From assembly GCA_020638905.1 (NCBI GenBank), contig JACKHP010000018.1, positions 1-64,000 of the forward strand: 64,000 nucleotides of DNA. The letters run 5' to 3'. The DNA comes from Planctomycetota bacterium (GTDB taxonomy: Bacteria > Planctomycetota > B15-G4). The notes below the pieces were generated by a model. That model was given only the letters and a program-made list of their open reading frames with translations. It was not told the origin of the DNA and made no database searches. A program made the position numbers and the translations under genes. This document shows positions 41,278 to 49,978 of the stretch, piece by piece (within the stretch, counting starts at the first letter, position 1; every line of letters starts with the position of its first letter).

Positions 41278-42189
41278 TCAGCGCGTGTACGAACCGTCCC
41301 AGGTGGCGTAGGGATGCGTCTGCAGGAAGCTCTTCGTCTCGACGGTGAACGGGGCGGAGACGTCGCCGGTCAGGTCTTCGTCGACGAGCAGGGTCCAGCG
41401 GTCCTCGCCGCAGCTCTTGTCCCAGCGCGGCGACGGGGCGGCCGCCACGACGAACCCCAGCTCGGGGATGCGCGCGGTGAAGAGATCGCGCGTGCCGACG
41501 AGCGTGGGCAGCGTCGCCGAGCTCACCCGCGGGTCGGGGACGCCGTCGCCGTCGTGGTCGACGAAGACCTCGTCGGCGGTGTCGTACTCCCAGATCTCCG
41601 CGACCGGTGCCGGTCGGCCGGCGTCTGCCTGCGGGAAGTGGCGCAGCAGGAACAGCCGGTCGTGCGGGCCGAAGGGGCTGCAGACCATCGACCAGAGCGG
41701 CCAGTCGCGGCCGGTCGCCAGCGGGGAGCGCACGACGCGCGGACGCGAGCAGGTCGTCATGCCGTCGGCCGAGGCGCCGATCGACTCGGGCGCCACCAGC
41801 GTCCAACGCTCGAGCACGAGGTGGCCTTCGGGACGCTCTCGCCAGCCGGCCACGTAGACCGTGTCGGTGGTGCCGGCGCGCGGCGTGATCGCCATCGGCC
41901 GGAACGCGACCGGCAACTCCTGCTCGACGAGCGTCGTGCCTGCGCCTCGGTGGCGCACGCCCCAGACGAAGGTGACCGTGGCCTCGGAGCCGGTGTTGTC
42001 GTACCGGCACCGGACGGCGATCGTGTCGCGGGGATCGCCCGCCGGGACCTCGAAGCTCGCGCACGATCCGAGCCCGAAGTCCGCGCGCAGGTCGGTCGGC
42101 AGGGCCTCGCCGTCGCTCGCGGACGCCGTCAGGGCGAGGGCGAGGGCGAGGACGGCGACGAGTCCGGATGACCTCTGGAGAGCGAGCAT
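41278..42189 (-). CDS. Secreted protein of unknown function
   Basis: The 303-residue product has a signal peptide (SSGLVAVLALALALTASAS). The mature part is beta-rich with scattered Cys residues (GLGSCASFEV, VRCRYDN, TTCSRPRVV, VCSPFGPHD, DKSCGEDRW) and one DxDxDG loop (VDHDGDGVPDPR) reminiscent of thrombospondin/FG-GAP calcium loops. No family is recognised. The ATG at 42189 has GGAGG 8 bases upstream and was chosen over the ATG at 42195, which abuts that site. It lies 24 bp downstream of the FG-GAP gene and is probably the last gene of the sigma/FG-GAP operon. Confidence 0.75.
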   Translation of the reverse strand: MLALQRSSGLVAVLALALALTASASDGEALPTDLRADFGLGSCASFEVPAGDPRDTIAVRCRYDNTGSEATVTFVWGVRHRGAGTTLVEQELPVAFRPMAITPRAGTTDTVYVAGWRERPEGHLVLERWTLVAPESIGASADGMTTCSRPRVVRSPLATGRDWPLWSMVCSPFGPHDRLFLLRHFPQADAGRPAPVAEIWEYDTADEVFVDHDGDGVPDPRVSSATLPTLVGTRDLFTARIPELGFVVAAAPSPRWDKSCGEDRWTLLVDEDLTGDVSAPFTVETKSFLQTHPYATWDGSYTR

Positions 42190-42213
42190 GCCCATGTCCT
42201 CCGGCTCCCGATC

Positions 42214-43767
42214 CTACACCTCCTCGGCCGGCACCGGGTCGGTCACGTCGACGCCGCCGGACGGGTCGGCCACGTAGGCCTCGAAGTACAGCGGTTGTCC
42301 GGACAGCGCGCCCGGCAGCGAGGTGTCGGCGTCGAGGGATCCCGTGGAATCGGTGACCAACGCACCGACCACGAGTTCGGTGTCGGCCCGCAGCGATCCG
42401 TCGTCGGCGTCGACCACGAGCGAGGTGCCCACGGACACGGCCACGGTCGAGTCGGCGGGGGCGTCGCGCAGCGTGAGCTGGACGTCGATGCCGTCGACCG
42501 TCGCGCGCAGCGAGAGCTCGCCGCCTGCCAGCAGGTTCTGGTTCGACGAGCGCAGCGAGACGATCGTCACGTGGCGGTCGCCGTCGGGACCGGTCGTGGC
42601 ACCGATCGCCAGTTCGGCATCCCCGTCGGCGTCCCGGTCTTCGACGCGCGCGAGCGAGGCGCCGAACCCGGTGCCGTTCGCGGGGCCGCAGATCCGGTGC
42701 ACGACGTGACCGTCGGAGGACGAGACGATGACCACGCGTCCGCGGCCCGAGAGCGCACCGGGCTCGCCCAGCGCGAGGTCACGCGCCTGGTCGCCGTCGA
42801 CGTCGTCGATCACCGCGAGCGAGACTCCGAGTCCCGTGCCTGCCGTGTCGGACGCGTAGGTGAACACCTCGCTGCCGCCGTCGCCCGAGAGGATGCGCGC
42901 GATGTCGTATCCGGTGTTCGGATCGACGCCGGCGGCCAGCATGTCGGTGATGCCGTCGCCGTCGACGTCGCCGACGAGTCCGAGGCCGGCGAGCGCGCCG
43001 CCGGTCCACAGGCACGTGTCGGTGCTGCCGCCCAGGTCGAGCCCGTGGACGTGGCTGCCGGCCGCCTGGCTGCCGATCGTGGCGTCGATGCCGCCGGTGG
43101 TGCCCAGGTCCATGCCCCACGGACCCAGCGTGTGCGTGCCGAGGAACGCGCCGAACCGACCGCCGGCGGCGTCGCCGGGCATGCTGTCGAGCACGTCGCC
43201 CGTCGCCGTGGAGACGATGTACACGATGCCCGCGTCGGTGCCCGCGTCGTCGTCGCCCGGGGCGCCGATCAGCAGGTCGAGTTCGCCGTCGGCATCGAGG
43301 TCGTCGACCGGCCCCAGGGCGAACCCGAATTCGTCGGCCGCCGAGCCGGTGATGACGAGCAGCGTGGCGCCGTCGTCGCCCGAGACGAGCGTCACGCTGC
43401 CGGAGCCCGGCGCGCCCACCGCGAAGTCGTCGAAGCCGTCGTCGTCGAGGTCGCCGACGCCGTCGACCGAGAAGCCGAAGAGCGCGCCGGCGTCGTCGCC
43501 GTCGAGCGTGTAGAGCAGGCTGCCGTCGGCGCCCGAGCGCGTGCTCACGCTGCCCGTGTCGGTGCCCATGGCGTCGTCGTGCGGCTCGCACACGACGAAG
43601 TCGATCACGTCGTCGCCGTCGAGGTCGCCCACCGGGACGACCGAGGGCTCGGCGCCCGCGGGCGCTCCGAGCGAGAGCGATTGGAGGGTCTGCTGCGCCG
43701 AAGCGACGCCGCCGAGGAAGAGGAGGAGGAAGGTGGCGACGAATGTCCTGCGATCGATGGAAGTCAT
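42214..43767 (-). CDS. Secreted FG-GAP (integrin-alpha-like) propeller protein
   Basis: The 517-residue protein has a signal peptide with a twin-Arg-like start (MTSIDRRTFVATFLLLFLGGVASAQ). Six or seven FG-GAP repeats predict one beta-propeller: DLDGDDVIDFVV, DLDDDGFDDFAVGAPG, DLDADGELDLLIGAPG, DVDGDGITDMLA, DVDGDQARDLALGEPG, DRDADGDAELAIG. The GAPG endings are integrin-alpha-like rather than VCBS-like. A C-terminal domain (LSLRATVDGIDVQLTLRDA and after) resembles the terminal domain of the two large FG-GAP proteins at 24-29 kb. The ATG at 43767 has a weak GGA site. The DRRTF segment could permit Tat export, which is uncertain. Confidence 0.88.
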   Translation of the reverse strand: MTSIDRRTFVATFLLLFLGGVASAQQTLQSLSLGAPAGAEPSVVPVGDLDGDDVIDFVVCEPHDDAMGTDTGSVSTRSGADGSLLYTLDGDDAGALFGFSVDGVGDLDDDGFDDFAVGAPGSGSVTLVSGDDGATLLVITGSAADEFGFALGPVDDLDADGELDLLIGAPGDDDAGTDAGIVYIVSTATGDVLDSMPGDAAGGRFGAFLGTHTLGPWGMDLGTTGGIDATIGSQAAGSHVHGLDLGGSTDTCLWTGGALAGLGLVGDVDGDGITDMLAAGVDPNTGYDIARILSGDGGSEVFTYASDTAGTGLGVSLAVIDDVDGDQARDLALGEPGALSGRGRVVIVSSSDGHVVHRICGPANGTGFGASLARVEDRDADGDAELAIGATTGPDGDRHVTIVSLRSSNQNLLAGGELSLRATVDGIDVQLTLRDAPADSTVAVSVGTSLVVDADDGSLRADTELVVGALVTDSTGSLDADTSLPGALSGQPLYFEAYVADPSGGVDVTDPVPAEEV

Positions 43768-43876
43768 GAAGCGGAATCCTGCTGCGTGTGGGGCGGTCCG
43801 GGTGGCGTCCGCACGCGAAGGCGTGCGTCGGCACCCCCCTGGGGCGCGCGCCCGACGGGGCGCGCGAGCGGGGACG

Positions 43877-44647
43877 TCAGGCCGGCTGCGTGCCGGTGTC
43901 GTCCCTGCGGCGCGTCGCCTGTTCGGCGAGTTCACGCGCGTGCTCGATGGCGCGCGCGACGGCCTTGCGGGCCGTGTCGTAGGTCATGCCGAGGCGCTCG
44001 GCGATGTCGTGCACCGACTCGCCGCGCAGCCGGCAGCTGAGCAGCTTGCGATCGCGGTCGTTCAGCCGGAGCAGGATCAGGATCAGGCGCTCGCGTTCTT
44101 CCTTCTGGATCGACTGGGGGAGCGGAGCCGATCGGGGATCGCGATCGCGCAGCTCGAGTTCCTCGGGCTGCTGGGGGACGCGCTTGTCCTCCTGGCGACG
44201 TCCGGTGTCGAGGCGCCTGGCCTGGTCGGCGGCCTTCCAGTTCATGCGCTGGGCGAAGAGCGACTTGAACTGCAGCCGTGACTCGAACTTGAACTGGGCG
44301 ATGTCGCCCCACAGATCGCCGAACACCGAGAGCACGAGGTCTCCGGTGTCGAGGAAGCGGCGCAACTTGGAGGTGGATGCCATGGATGTCTTTCCCATCT
44401 TCATGAGGTCGAACAGGAAGTGGGCGGCGAACTCGTCCGCCATGCGGCGGTTCTTCCCGAGGTGCGCATGCACCTCGGCGAGGACGCTGTCCACGAGGTC
44501 TGCGTCCTGCCCGACCCTTCGGCGGACCTCGGCGCGTGCCTTCTCGTCCTGGAAGAAGCGCTCACAGACCGGGCCGAGCTGGCTCCTCGCGAGGGCGAGG
44601 ATCTCCTTGTCGAGGTCGTCGGTGGACGTGTCGGGCTTCTTGGACAT
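43877..44647 (-). CDS. Sigma-70-family (ECF-like) sigma factor with N-terminal extension
   Basis: The 256-residue protein has a region 2-like block (LRRFLDTGDLVLSVFGDLW, then SRLQFKSLFAQRMNWKAADQARRL) from about residue 95. A polar linker follows, then region 4 (LLRLNDRDRKLLSCRLRGESVHDIAERLGMTYDTARKAV, about 195-235) with a clear helix-turn-helix. The first 90 residues are an extra helical domain (LGPVCERFFQDEKARAEVRR and similar) not typical of short ECF factors; it could be a sensory or anti-sigma-contact region. It reads in line with the FG-GAP and secreted genes downstream and may control export-related genes. The ATG at 44647 has no obvious Shine-Dalgarno. Confidence 0.82.
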   Translation of the reverse strand: MSKKPDTSTDDLDKEILALARSQLGPVCERFFQDEKARAEVRRRVGQDADLVDSVLAEVHAHLGKNRRMADEFAAHFLFDLMKMGKTSMASTSKLRRFLDTGDLVLSVFGDLWGDIAQFKFESRLQFKSLFAQRMNWKAADQARRLDTGRRQEDKRVPQQPEELELRDRDPRSAPLPQSIQKEERERLILILLRLNDRDRKLLSCRLRGESVHDIAERLGMTYDTARKAVARAIEHARELAEQATRRRDDTGTQPA

Positions 44648-45123
44648 GCGTTGGGCAATGCGCCGCGAGCCGACTCCGGAGCGGAGCAGGTCGCGAGCAC
44701 CTCGGCCGGGCCGCCCCCCCGGGGCGGATCGGTCGAGGGCTCTACGGGGTGGCGCCTTCCCCCTGGCCCACGGGAAGCGGTCGTTTCCCATGGAGGCGGA
44801 CAGGCGATTCCAGAAAGATATGCAGGAACTCGCCTTCGCTGTTGAAATCGATTTAGATTGATGCGTGAAATCGGCCCTGCGACCCCGCAAGCGCTTGCGG
44901 ATGCAGGATCCGGCAGCCGAGTCGCCGCGAAGCGGGAAGGGTCGTTCCTGGAGGCGCGCCGGGCTCCCGAAGGCGTGCCGGGCGGGCGCGGACCGGGGGG
45001 GCTCGAGTCCCCCGGTTCGGGTCACCCCGACGCCTCGACCGCCCTCCGGGCTCGCGCGGACCGGGACGCGATCGTTCGGCGCCGGCCGCGACCGTGGACC
45101 GGGGGTCGACCCCGGCCCTTCGG
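44648..45123. other. Intergenic region with AT-rich patch and palindromes
   Basis: This 476-bp gap lies between aminopeptidase N and the sigma-factor gene, both on the minus strand. It has no gene with family support. An AT-rich patch (about 44810-44875) in otherwise GC-rich DNA contains AAATCGATTT (44845-44854, a perfect palindrome). On the minus strand it also has TGCATATCT, an imperfect extended -10 that could serve the sigma gene with a leader of about 165 bases. A perfect 16-bp palindrome CCGCAAGCGCTTGCGG follows at 44885-44900. Near 44995-45013 a GGGGG/CCCCC stem around CTCGAGT mimics a tRNA T-arm, but the rest of a tRNA cannot be folded. Confidence 0.6.
44885..44900. repeat. Perfect 16-bp palindrome
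   Basis: CCGCAAGCGCTTGCGG is fully self-complementary. It sits in the gap between aminopeptidase N and the sigma factor, next to an AT-rich patch, and is a candidate operator. A terminator role is less likely because no T-run follows. Confidence 0.5.
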
Positions 45124-47808
45124 TCAGCCGAGCGCCTTGGTCGCGATCTCGTAGGTGTTGGGCGAGAGGCCGGACACGCCCAGGATGCGGCGCAACTCGT
45201 CCTGCGCGAGGCGCTGGCGTCCGCGGTCGTAGCGGCGCCAGGCGTCGAAGGCCGCGGCCAGGCGCGCGGCCATGATCGGGTTCTTCGGGTCGACCGAGCG
45301 CACGACCTCGCCCAGCAGCGCGTAGCCCGCGCCGTCGGCGCGGTGGAATCCCACCGGGTTGCGCGCGAAGGTGCGGTACAGCGCGCGCAGCTTGTTCGGG
45401 TTGCCGGCGTCGAAGAGCGGGTCGCCGGCCAGGCGCCGCACCTCCTCGACCACGCCCGGACGCGCGGCGCGCGCCTGGGTCTCGAACCACTTGTTCATCA
45501 CGAGCGAGTCCTTGCCCCAACGCTCGCGGAAGCGCTTCAGCGCGGCGTCGCGGCGCGGGTCGTCGACGTCGACGAGCAGGTCGAGCGCGCGCAGCTCGTC
45601 GGTCATCGTGCGCGCGCCGCGCGACTGCGCGTCGCACAGGGCGAGTCCGTCCTCGCCGGCGCCCTTGACGAGGAACTGCAGGCAGGCGTTCTTGAGCGCG
45701 CGCCGTCCGGCGGTGGCCACGTCGGTACCGCCGGCGGTGAGCGGCGCGAGGCGGTCGTAGGTCGCGCGCAGCGCGGTGGCGTGGGTGCGTCCGATCTCGG
45801 ACAGCAGGTGCTCACGCGCGGCGTGGATGCCGTCGACGTCGACCTCGCCCATCGCGTCGCCGAGCATCGACTCCTCGGGCAGCCGCAGCGCCTCGGCGCG
45901 CATGGCCGGCTCGACGTCCTCGTCGACCAGGATGCGTCCGAACGCGGCCAGCAGCGCGGCCGGCACCTGCATCGGACGTCCCGCCGCGCGCTCGGCGACC
46001 ATGCCCAGCACGGCGCGCGTCACGAGCCGCTGCAGCGCCTCCCAGCGGTTGAAGTCGTCGCCGTCGTGGGTGGCGAGGAAGGCCAGCGCCTCGTCGTCGA
46101 GGTCGACGTCGAGCACGACCGGGGCCGAGAAGCCGCGCAGCAGCGAGGGCACCGGCGCGGCCGGGACGTCGACGAAGGTGAACGTCTGGCGCGCCTCGAC
46201 GAACGAGAGCACGCGCGTCGTCGCGGCCGCCGCGGCGTCCTCTCCGTGCAGGCGCAGCGGGAGGTCGTGTCCGTCGGGGCCCAGCAGGCCCAGCCGCACG
46301 GGGATCTGGAACGGCTGCTTCTCGGGCTGCCCCGGCGTGGCCGGGCACGACTGCTCGAGCAGCAGTTCGTACGTGCGCGAGGCGGCGTCCCAACGGCCCC
46401 GCGCGCGGACGCGCGGCGTCCCCGCCTGCTGGTACCAGCGCTTGAACTGCGTCAGGTCGACGCCGGTCGCGTCGCTCATCGCGGCGGCGAAGTCGTCGGT
46501 GGTGACCGCCTGTCCGTCGTGGCGCTCGAAGTAGAGGTCGGTACCCTTGCGGAAGCCTTCCTTGCCGAGCAGCGCCTCGTACATGCGGATCACCTCGGCG
46601 CCCTTCTCGTACACGGTGAGCGTGTAGAAGTTGTCGATGGCGATGTAGCTCTCGGGACGCACCGGGTGCGCGAGCGGTCCGGCATCCTCGGGGAACTGCA
46701 TCTGGCGCAGGGCGCGCACGTCGGAGATGCGCTGCACCGGGCGGCTGCCCATGTCGGACGAGAACTCCTGGTCGCGGTAGACCGTGAAGCCCTCCTTCAG
46801 CGAGAGCTGGAACCAGTCGCGGCACGTGACGCGGTTGCCCGACCAGTTGTGGAAGTACTCGTGTCCGACGACGCCCTCGATGCGCGCGTAGTCGTCGTCG
46901 GTCGCGGTGGTCTCGTCGGCCAGCACGAGCGCGGCGTTGAAGATGTTGAGGCCCTTGTTCTCCATCGCGCCCATGTTGAAGTCCTCGACCGCGACGAGCA
47001 TGAACAGGTCGAGGTCGTACTCGCGCCCGAAAGCGTCCTCGTCCCACTTCATCGCGTGCTTCAGCGACTGCATCGCGTGGGACGCGCGCGGCTCGTTGCC
47101 CTTGTCGACGTAGATGTGCAGCGGGATGGTGCGTCCCGTGCAGGTCGTGAAGGTGTCCTGCACGAGCCCGAGGTCGCCGGCGACGAGCGCGAACAGGTAG
47201 CAGGGCTTCGGGAAGGGGTCGTGCCAGGTCGCGAAGTGACGTCCTCCGTCGGCCTCGCCCGAGTCGACGAGGTTGCCGTTGCTCAGCAGCATCGGGTAGC
47301 GCGCCTTGTCGGCCACGATCGTCGTGGTGTAGACCGAGAGCACGTCGGGCCGGTCCTGGAACCACGTCACGCGACGGAAGCCCTGCGCCTCCATCTGCGT
47401 GCAGAAGGTGCCGCGCGAGCGGTAGAGGCCCGAGAGCTTGGTGTTGGCCTGGGGCTCGATGCGCGTCACGACCTGCAGCGTGAAGCTCGCGGCGGGCGGC
47501 GTGAGCACGAGGCGTCCCTGGGCGTCGTGGCCGAAGTCGTCGTCGCCCAGCTCGGTGTCGTCGAGCACGAGCGCGAGCAGCTCGATCTCCTCGCCGTCGA
47601 GCACGAGCTCGGGGAGCCGTGCGGGGTCGCGTCGTCCCGGCGCGTCGGCGCGGTCGTCGTCGAGCACGTACGCGGTGGTGGACGTGACGCGCGCGTGGTC
47701 CTCGTGGAGCTCGAAGAGGAGCTCGACCGACTCGGCGCGGTAGGGCGGGCGCGTGTAGTCGGCGAGGCGGACGGCGACGGGCGCGGCGGGCGGCGACGTG
47801 ACGGTCAT
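45124..47808 (-). CDS. pepN: Aminopeptidase N, M1 family
   Basis: The 894-residue protein is an M1 gluzincin close in length to Escherichia coli PepN (870). The exopeptidase motif GAMEN lies at about residue 280, and the zinc site HEYFHNWSGNR with the downstream Glu in LSLKEG at about 315-340. KLSGLYRS and the catalytic-region FTVYRDQEF are also present, followed by a long helical C-terminal domain as in PepN. It removes N-terminal residues from peptides in the cytosol; no signal peptide is seen. The ATG at 47808 has GGAGG 7 bases upstream. Translation further upstream gives an Arg-rich non-family sequence. It is divergent from the cytochrome gene. Confidence 0.95.
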   Translation of the reverse strand: MTVTSPPAAPVAVRLADYTRPPYRAESVELLFELHEDHARVTSTTAYVLDDDRADAPGRRDPARLPELVLDGEEIELLALVLDDTELGDDDFGHDAQGRLVLTPPAASFTLQVVTRIEPQANTKLSGLYRSRGTFCTQMEAQGFRRVTWFQDRPDVLSVYTTTIVADKARYPMLLSNGNLVDSGEADGGRHFATWHDPFPKPCYLFALVAGDLGLVQDTFTTCTGRTIPLHIYVDKGNEPRASHAMQSLKHAMKWDEDAFGREYDLDLFMLVAVEDFNMGAMENKGLNIFNAALVLADETTATDDDYARIEGVVGHEYFHNWSGNRVTCRDWFQLSLKEGFTVYRDQEFSSDMGSRPVQRISDVRALRQMQFPEDAGPLAHPVRPESYIAIDNFYTLTVYEKGAEVIRMYEALLGKEGFRKGTDLYFERHDGQAVTTDDFAAAMSDATGVDLTQFKRWYQQAGTPRVRARGRWDAASRTYELLLEQSCPATPGQPEKQPFQIPVRLGLLGPDGHDLPLRLHGEDAAAAATTRVLSFVEARQTFTFVDVPAAPVPSLLRGFSAPVVLDVDLDDEALAFLATHDGDDFNRWEALQRLVTRAVLGMVAERAAGRPMQVPAALLAAFGRILVDEDVEPAMRAEALRLPEESMLGDAMGEVDVDGIHAAREHLLSEIGRTHATALRATYDRLAPLTAGGTDVATAGRRALKNACLQFLVKGAGEDGLALCDAQSRGARTMTDELRALDLLVDVDDPRRDAALKRFRERWGKDSLVMNKWFETQARAARPGVVEEVRRLAGDPLFDAGNPNKLRALYRTFARNPVGFHRADGAGYALLGEVVRSVDPKNPIMAARLAAAFDAWRRYDRGRQRLAQDELRRILGVSGLSPNTYEIATKALG

Positions 47809-48027
47809 GGGAAGGCCTCCGTGGGGCGTGGCGCGTGCCGGTCGGTCGTCGCGCGGGGTGTCGGTGGGTCGACGCGCGGGGGCGCGGACCGGTCGGGCAT
47901 CGTACCGCCCGGCGTCGGTCCGGCGCACGGCATCGGCGCCCAGCCTGGCAGCCTCCCGGCGGGATGCCGCCGGATCGCAACGGGCGGTGCGTTCGGCGTG
48001 TGGCGAGGCGACCGGGACGCGGCGGTT

Positions 48028-48036
48028 TGCTACGGT
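48028..48036 (+). promoter_or_regulatory. Extended -10-like element TGCTACGGT
   Basis: TGCTACGGT fits TGnTAnnnT and lies 51 bases before the di-heme peroxidase ATG, in the 279-bp divergent gap with pepN. A leader of about 45 bases is implied. No -35 is evident. I see nothing else structured in this gap. Confidence 0.4.
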
Positions 48037-48087
48037 CGGCGCCCGCTCGGCGCGCCCCGCGCGCGTCCCCAGCCGAGGAATGCCCCC

Positions 48088-49140
48088 ATGCGTCCGTCCG
48101 TCCGCCCGTCCCTGCTCCCGCTGCTGGCCGCGGCGCTGTTCTCGTGCTCGGGCTCCGAGGGCGAGCACTTCTACCCGCCGGTGCTCGAGTTGCCGGCGAA
48201 CCCGAACGGGGCCGACGGCTACGAGCCGCTGCGGCGCTACGGCGCGATGGACGTCCCCGACGACAACCCGCTCAACCCGCGCAAGGCGGCCCTCGGCTGG
48301 CAGCTCTACCACGACGCGCGGCTCTCGGGCGACGGCACGCGCTCGTGTTACTCGTGCCACCTCGTCGAGCACGGACTCACCGACGGCAAGCCCGTGGCCG
48401 TGGGCGCGTTCGACAAGGTGCTGACGCGCAACTCGCCCACGCTCTGGAACATCGGCTTCCACCAGTCTTGGTACTGGGACGGTCGCGCGTCGTCGCTCGA
48501 GTCCCAGGCCGCCGCCGCGTGGAAGGGCGCCAACATGGGGGCCTCGGAGCCGCAGGCCATCGTCGACTTCCTGAACCAGGTCCCCGGCTACCTGGGACAG
48601 TTCCTGGTGGTCTTCGGCGAGCCGGCCACGGTCGACAACGTGCCCATGGCGCTGGCCGCGTACATGCGCACGATCGTCAGCGACGGCACGGCGTTCGACC
48701 GCTGGCAGTCCGGCGACGACGACGCCGTGAGCGAGCAGGCCAAGCGCGGCTTCGAGGTGTTCACGCAAGCCGGTTGCGCCGAGTGCCACGCCGGCGTGCT
48801 GCTCACCGACCTGCAGTTCCACAACGTCGGCATCGGCATGGACGGCGACACGGCCAAGGACGTCGGCCGCGCCAAGGTCACGAACGACGCCAAGGACACC
48901 GGCGCGTTCAAGACGCCCACGCTGCGCGACGTCACGAAGTCGGCACCGTACTTCCACGACGGCTCGGTGGCCACGCTCGAGGAGGCCGTGCGCTTCATGG
49001 CCGGCGGCGGCAAGGCCAGCGCCTACCGCTCGACGAAACTCAAGGACGCGAAGCTGACCGACGCGCAGATCGCCGACGTGCTCGCCTTCCTCGCCACCCT
49101 CGAACAACCCTGCGACGAGGTCATCCCGCCGCTGCCGTAG
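48088..49140 (+). CDS. Di-heme cytochrome c peroxidase/MauG-family lipoprotein
   Basis: The 350-residue protein has a lipoprotein-like signal (LLPLLAAALFSC). Two c-type haem motifs follow, CYSCH (about residue 87) and CAECH (about residue 230), with the family segments LFHD-like LYHDARLSGDGTRS, RNSPTLWNIGF, WDGRASSLESQ and FKTPTLRDVTKSAPYFHDG. The family reduces peroxides or performs haem-based oxidations on the external side of the membrane, fed by electrons from small c-type cytochromes. Length is normal. The ATG at 48088 has GAGGAA 7 bases upstream. No partner maturation gene is adjacent. Peroxidase versus MauG-like oxidation cannot be separated from sequence alone. Confidence 0.92.
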   Translation: MRPSVRPSLLPLLAAALFSCSGSEGEHFYPPVLELPANPNGADGYEPLRRYGAMDVPDDNPLNPRKAALGWQLYHDARLSGDGTRSCYSCHLVEHGLTDGKPVAVGAFDKVLTRNSPTLWNIGFHQSWYWDGRASSLESQAAAAWKGANMGASEPQAIVDFLNQVPGYLGQFLVVFGEPATVDNVPMALAAYMRTIVSDGTAFDRWQSGDDDAVSEQAKRGFEVFTQAGCAECHAGVLLTDLQFHNVGIGMDGDTAKDVGRAKVTNDAKDTGAFKTPTLRDVTKSAPYFHDGSVATLEEAVRFMAGGGKASAYRSTKLKDAKLTDAQIADVLAFLATLEQPCDEVIPPLP

Positions 49141-49258
49141 CTCCCCGTACCCGGTCGTCCGGCGTCGATGCGGCACCCGCCGCGTCGGTGCGACGACGTT
49201 TCGCATCGCAAGCCGACGCGCCCGCGCGCTTGCCACCCTTCCTCATCGGACATCCCGC

Positions 49259-49441
49259 ATGGCCCGCACCCCCTACAGCCACGAGCGCTTCCTGCGCGAC
49301 AAGAAGAAGAACGAGAAGAAGAAGCTGCGCATGGAGAAGCGCCAGGCGCGTCAGGCCGACAAGGCCGGCGCGAAGGACGACGGCTCCGATGCGCCGGCGG
49401 GCGCCGACGACGAGGCGTCCGACGAGAAGCGCGACGCGTAG
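49259..49441 (+). CDS. Small Lys-rich protein
   Basis: The 60-residue product (MARTPYSHERFLRDKKKNEK onward) is basic in its first half, with a run of Lys/Arg/Glu predicting one long helix, and acidic, Asp/Ala-rich in its tail. No Shine-Dalgarno is clear, and there is no recognised domain. The compositional split and ATG placement look like a real small nucleic-acid- or ribosome-associated protein rather than noise. It converges with the SUI1 gene, 54 bp apart. Confidence 0.5.
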   Translation: MARTPYSHERFLRDKKKNEKKKLRMEKRQARQADKAGAKDDGSDAPAGADDEASDEKRDA

Positions 49442-49495
49442 CGTGCGCGTCGCAGCGGGCGACGGCGATCCGCGCACCGCGCGCCGGACGCGCCC

Positions 49496-49867
49496 TCAGC
49501 CGCCGACGCGCTTGACCGTGTAGCCCTGGGCCGCGAGTTCGGCGACGACGGCGTCGCGGTGGTCGCCCTGGAGCTCGATCACGCCGTCCCGGACGGTGCC
49601 GCCCGCGCTGCAGCGGGCCTTGAGCCGTTTGGCGAGCGCCGCCAGGCCGGGGCCGGCCAGCGGCACGCCGGAGACGAGGGTCACGCCCTTGCCCTTGCGT
49701 CCCTTCGTCTCGCGGCTCACGCGCACGATGCCGTCGCCCGCGGGCACTTCGGGCTCGGGCGCCCGGCACGTGCAACGCGCCTTCGGCTGCTCGCAGCCCG
49801 GGCACGTGAGTCCGTCGGCGCTCGTGTGGATCAGCTCTCCGCGGTCGATCGGGCGGCGGCCTTTCAC
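49496..49867 (-). CDS. SUI1/YciH-family translation initiation factor homologue
   Basis: The 123-residue protein has an N-terminal zinc-ribbon-like part with Cys pairs (GLTCPGCEQPKARCTCRAP). The SUI1 domain follows: VRVSRETKGRKGKGVTLVSG, then LAKRLKARCSAGGTVRDGVIELQGDHRDAV and AAQGYTVKRVGG. Homologues (eIF1, bacterial YciH) bind the ribosome near the P site and affect start-codon fidelity. The frame continues far upstream as non-family sequence, so the GTG at 49867, with AGGAG about 9 bases upstream, was chosen. It is divergent from the beta-helix gene. Confidence 0.92.
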   Translation of the reverse strand: MKGRRPIDRGELIHTSADGLTCPGCEQPKARCTCRAPEPEVPAGDGIVRVSRETKGRKGKGVTLVSGVPLAGPGLAALAKRLKARCSAGGTVRDGVIELQGDHRDAVVAELAAQGYTVKRVGG

Positions 49868-49978
49868 GCGAGGTGCTCCTGTGGGGCGGGAGTGCCCATG
49901 ATGGAGGAGAGTGCGGCCGTTGTCTCGCGCGGGTTGCCGCGCGGGGGGCGAGGCGCGCTCCGTCGACAGGAGGTCCCG

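Noticed and set aside
44995..45020. A tRNA-like T-arm (GGGGG stem, CTCGAGT loop, CCCCC)
   Set aside because: No acceptor stem, D-arm or anticodon arm of suitable length can be built around it. The best acceptor pairings give lengths of 62 or 104 bases with many wobble pairs.
45094..49140. A 1348-residue plus-strand frame
   Set aside because: Its first 3 kb is antisense to aminopeptidase N, whose zinc and GAMEN motifs are intact. Only the last 350 residues are a real gene, the di-heme peroxidase.
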